A stretch of 5,966 bases of DNA from Nitrospirota bacterium. Its GTDB lineage: Bacteria > Nitrospirota > Thermodesulfovibrionia > Thermodesulfovibrionales > Magnetobacteriaceae. Every line of letters begins with the position of its first letter. Within the stretch, counting starts at the first letter, position 1. Location: assembly GCA_015233265.1 (NCBI GenBank), contig JADFXZ010000138.1, positions 1 to 5,966 of the forward strand. Reading direction: 5' to 3'. The notes beneath the pieces are model-generated. The model worked only from the letters and a program-made list of their open reading frames with translations. It searched no databases and had not been told where the DNA came from. Below, one piece after another: positions 5,573 to 5,966 of this stretch. The position numbers and the translations under genes were made by a program.

Positions 5573-5966
5573 TTGGCAGACAAGACAAAAACAGACCTGT
5601 CGGTTACGTTTAATAAGACCTGTACCTCGAGCTCGTCTAATTCGTTTTCGTTCGAGGCGAACAGCGACAAAAACGGCAGCAAAAGCACGTTTCAGGCCGT
5701 TGATGACACTGCCTATTATAAGCTGTGGCCGGGCGGGAAGTCCCCGACGCTTTGGTCAAATCTCGGTTCGGTCAGTAACACCGGCACGGCGTCTGAAACT
5801 GTAACTGAGGATATCTCAATATACAAGAGCAAGTCCGGCACTCTGTCGAAAATGCCCGCAGGAACCGTTACATATTCGTGGACAGGGTCATATGTCGGAG
5901 ACGCCACCCCGACGTTTGATGGGAAATCCATCTCGTTTTCTAAAACCATGACAGGGATATTATCAT
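5573..5966 (+). CDS. Ser/Thr-rich beta-type phage tail protein, second paralogue (partial, runs off the right edge)
   Basis: An open frame of 131 codons begins with TTG 5573, immediately after the TAA of the previous gene and in the same frame, and is still open at the window end. The TTG has a good GAGGAG site 9 bases upstream. The protein starts L/M-A-D-K-T-K-T-D-L-S-V-T-F, followed by C17 and a Ser run (19-22), then FSFEANSDKNG, DDTAYYKLW, GSVSNTG, YSWTGSYVG with W103, and FDGKSISFS. It aligns by eye with the preceding gene: SVxFxxxC at 10-17 versus 15-22, a G-[ST]-[IV]-[ST]-x-x-G segment, and W103-x-G versus W114-x-G. No signal peptide or membrane segment is visible. It is probably the same kind of Ig-like tail-tip or decoration protein. 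The single in-frame TAA between the two leaves open a rare readthrough fusion, but the ribosome site makes independent initiation the simpler reading. Confidence 0.78.
   Translation, partial: MADKTKTDLSVTFNKTCTSSSSNSFSFEANSDKNGSKSTFQAVDDTAYYKLWPGGKSPTLWSNLGSVSNTGTASETVTEDISIYKSKSGTLSKMPAGTVTYSWTGSYVGDATPTFDGKSISFSKTMTGILS

Noticed and set aside
5570..5575. Reassignment of TAA as a sense codon joining the last two genes
   Set aside because: TAA ends most other genes here next to good ribosome sites, so a recoded genetic code is not supported; only occasional readthrough remains possible.
5526..5804. 92-codon + strand frame giving an Arg-rich protein
   Set aside because: It is the shifted frame of two Ser/Thr-rich genes, and the Arg richness follows from reading TCG/ACG/GGC codons out of frame. 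It overlaps better-supported genes on both sides of a good start.
1..5966. CRISPR array, tRNA, terminator hairpin, retroelement variable repeat or insertion sequence
   Set aside because: No spaced identical repeats, cloverleaf, GC hairpin with T-run, reverse transcriptase or transposase signature was found; genes are contiguous throughout.

Overview
The window reads as a slice of the late structural module of a tailed bacteriophage or prophage, specifically the tail-tip/baseplate end. All seven genes lie on the + strand, are packed almost without gaps (overlaps of 1-4 bases or spacers of 0-9 bases) and nearly all carry strong Shine-Dalgarno sites, so they look like one co-transcribed, translationally coupled block. 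There is no rRNA, tRNA, CRISPR, transposase, integrase, promoter or terminator that I can support, and no gene-free stretch above about 10 bases. The GGAGG-type ribosome sites and the mixed GC content (roughly half, by eye) fit a bacterial host. Protein style (many Ile, Ala and Cys, Mu-like/deltaproteobacterial-prophage-type tail proteins) hints at an anaerobic Gram-negative or related uncultured host, but the sequence does not settle this.

Layout. 1-384: a small tail protein of the kind usually found just after the tape-measure gene (left end may be incomplete). 388-741: a short protein of unknown function ending in a Gly-rich CxxC motif. 741-2141: a 466-residue, beta-rich virion structural protein. 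2151-4823: the largest gene, an 890-residue mosaic with an N-terminal concanavalin/DUF1349-like domain, a central run of about ten 14-residue repeats, and a C-terminal tail-hub-like region (gp27 / late-control-D type). 4820-5047: a 75-residue protein overlapping the hub gene by ATGA, with a pattern compatible with a minimal OB-fold. 5051-5572 and 5573-5966: two Ser/Thr-rich, beta-type proteins that look like tandem paralogues, the second starting at TTG directly after the first one's stop codon and running off the right edge.

Working model (inference from order and domain patterns): the first genes finish the tail distal end, the large protein forms the hub and may also carry a surface- or glycan-binding head, the 75-residue protein may cap or plug the hub, and the paired Ser/Thr-rich proteins may be tail-tip decorations or appendages. 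The most unusual points are the N-terminal lectin-like domain plus 14-residue repeat array fused ahead of a hub, the tiny OB-like neighbour, and the tandem paralogues separated by one in-frame TAA. I see no evidence for a non-phage defence or mobile system here.
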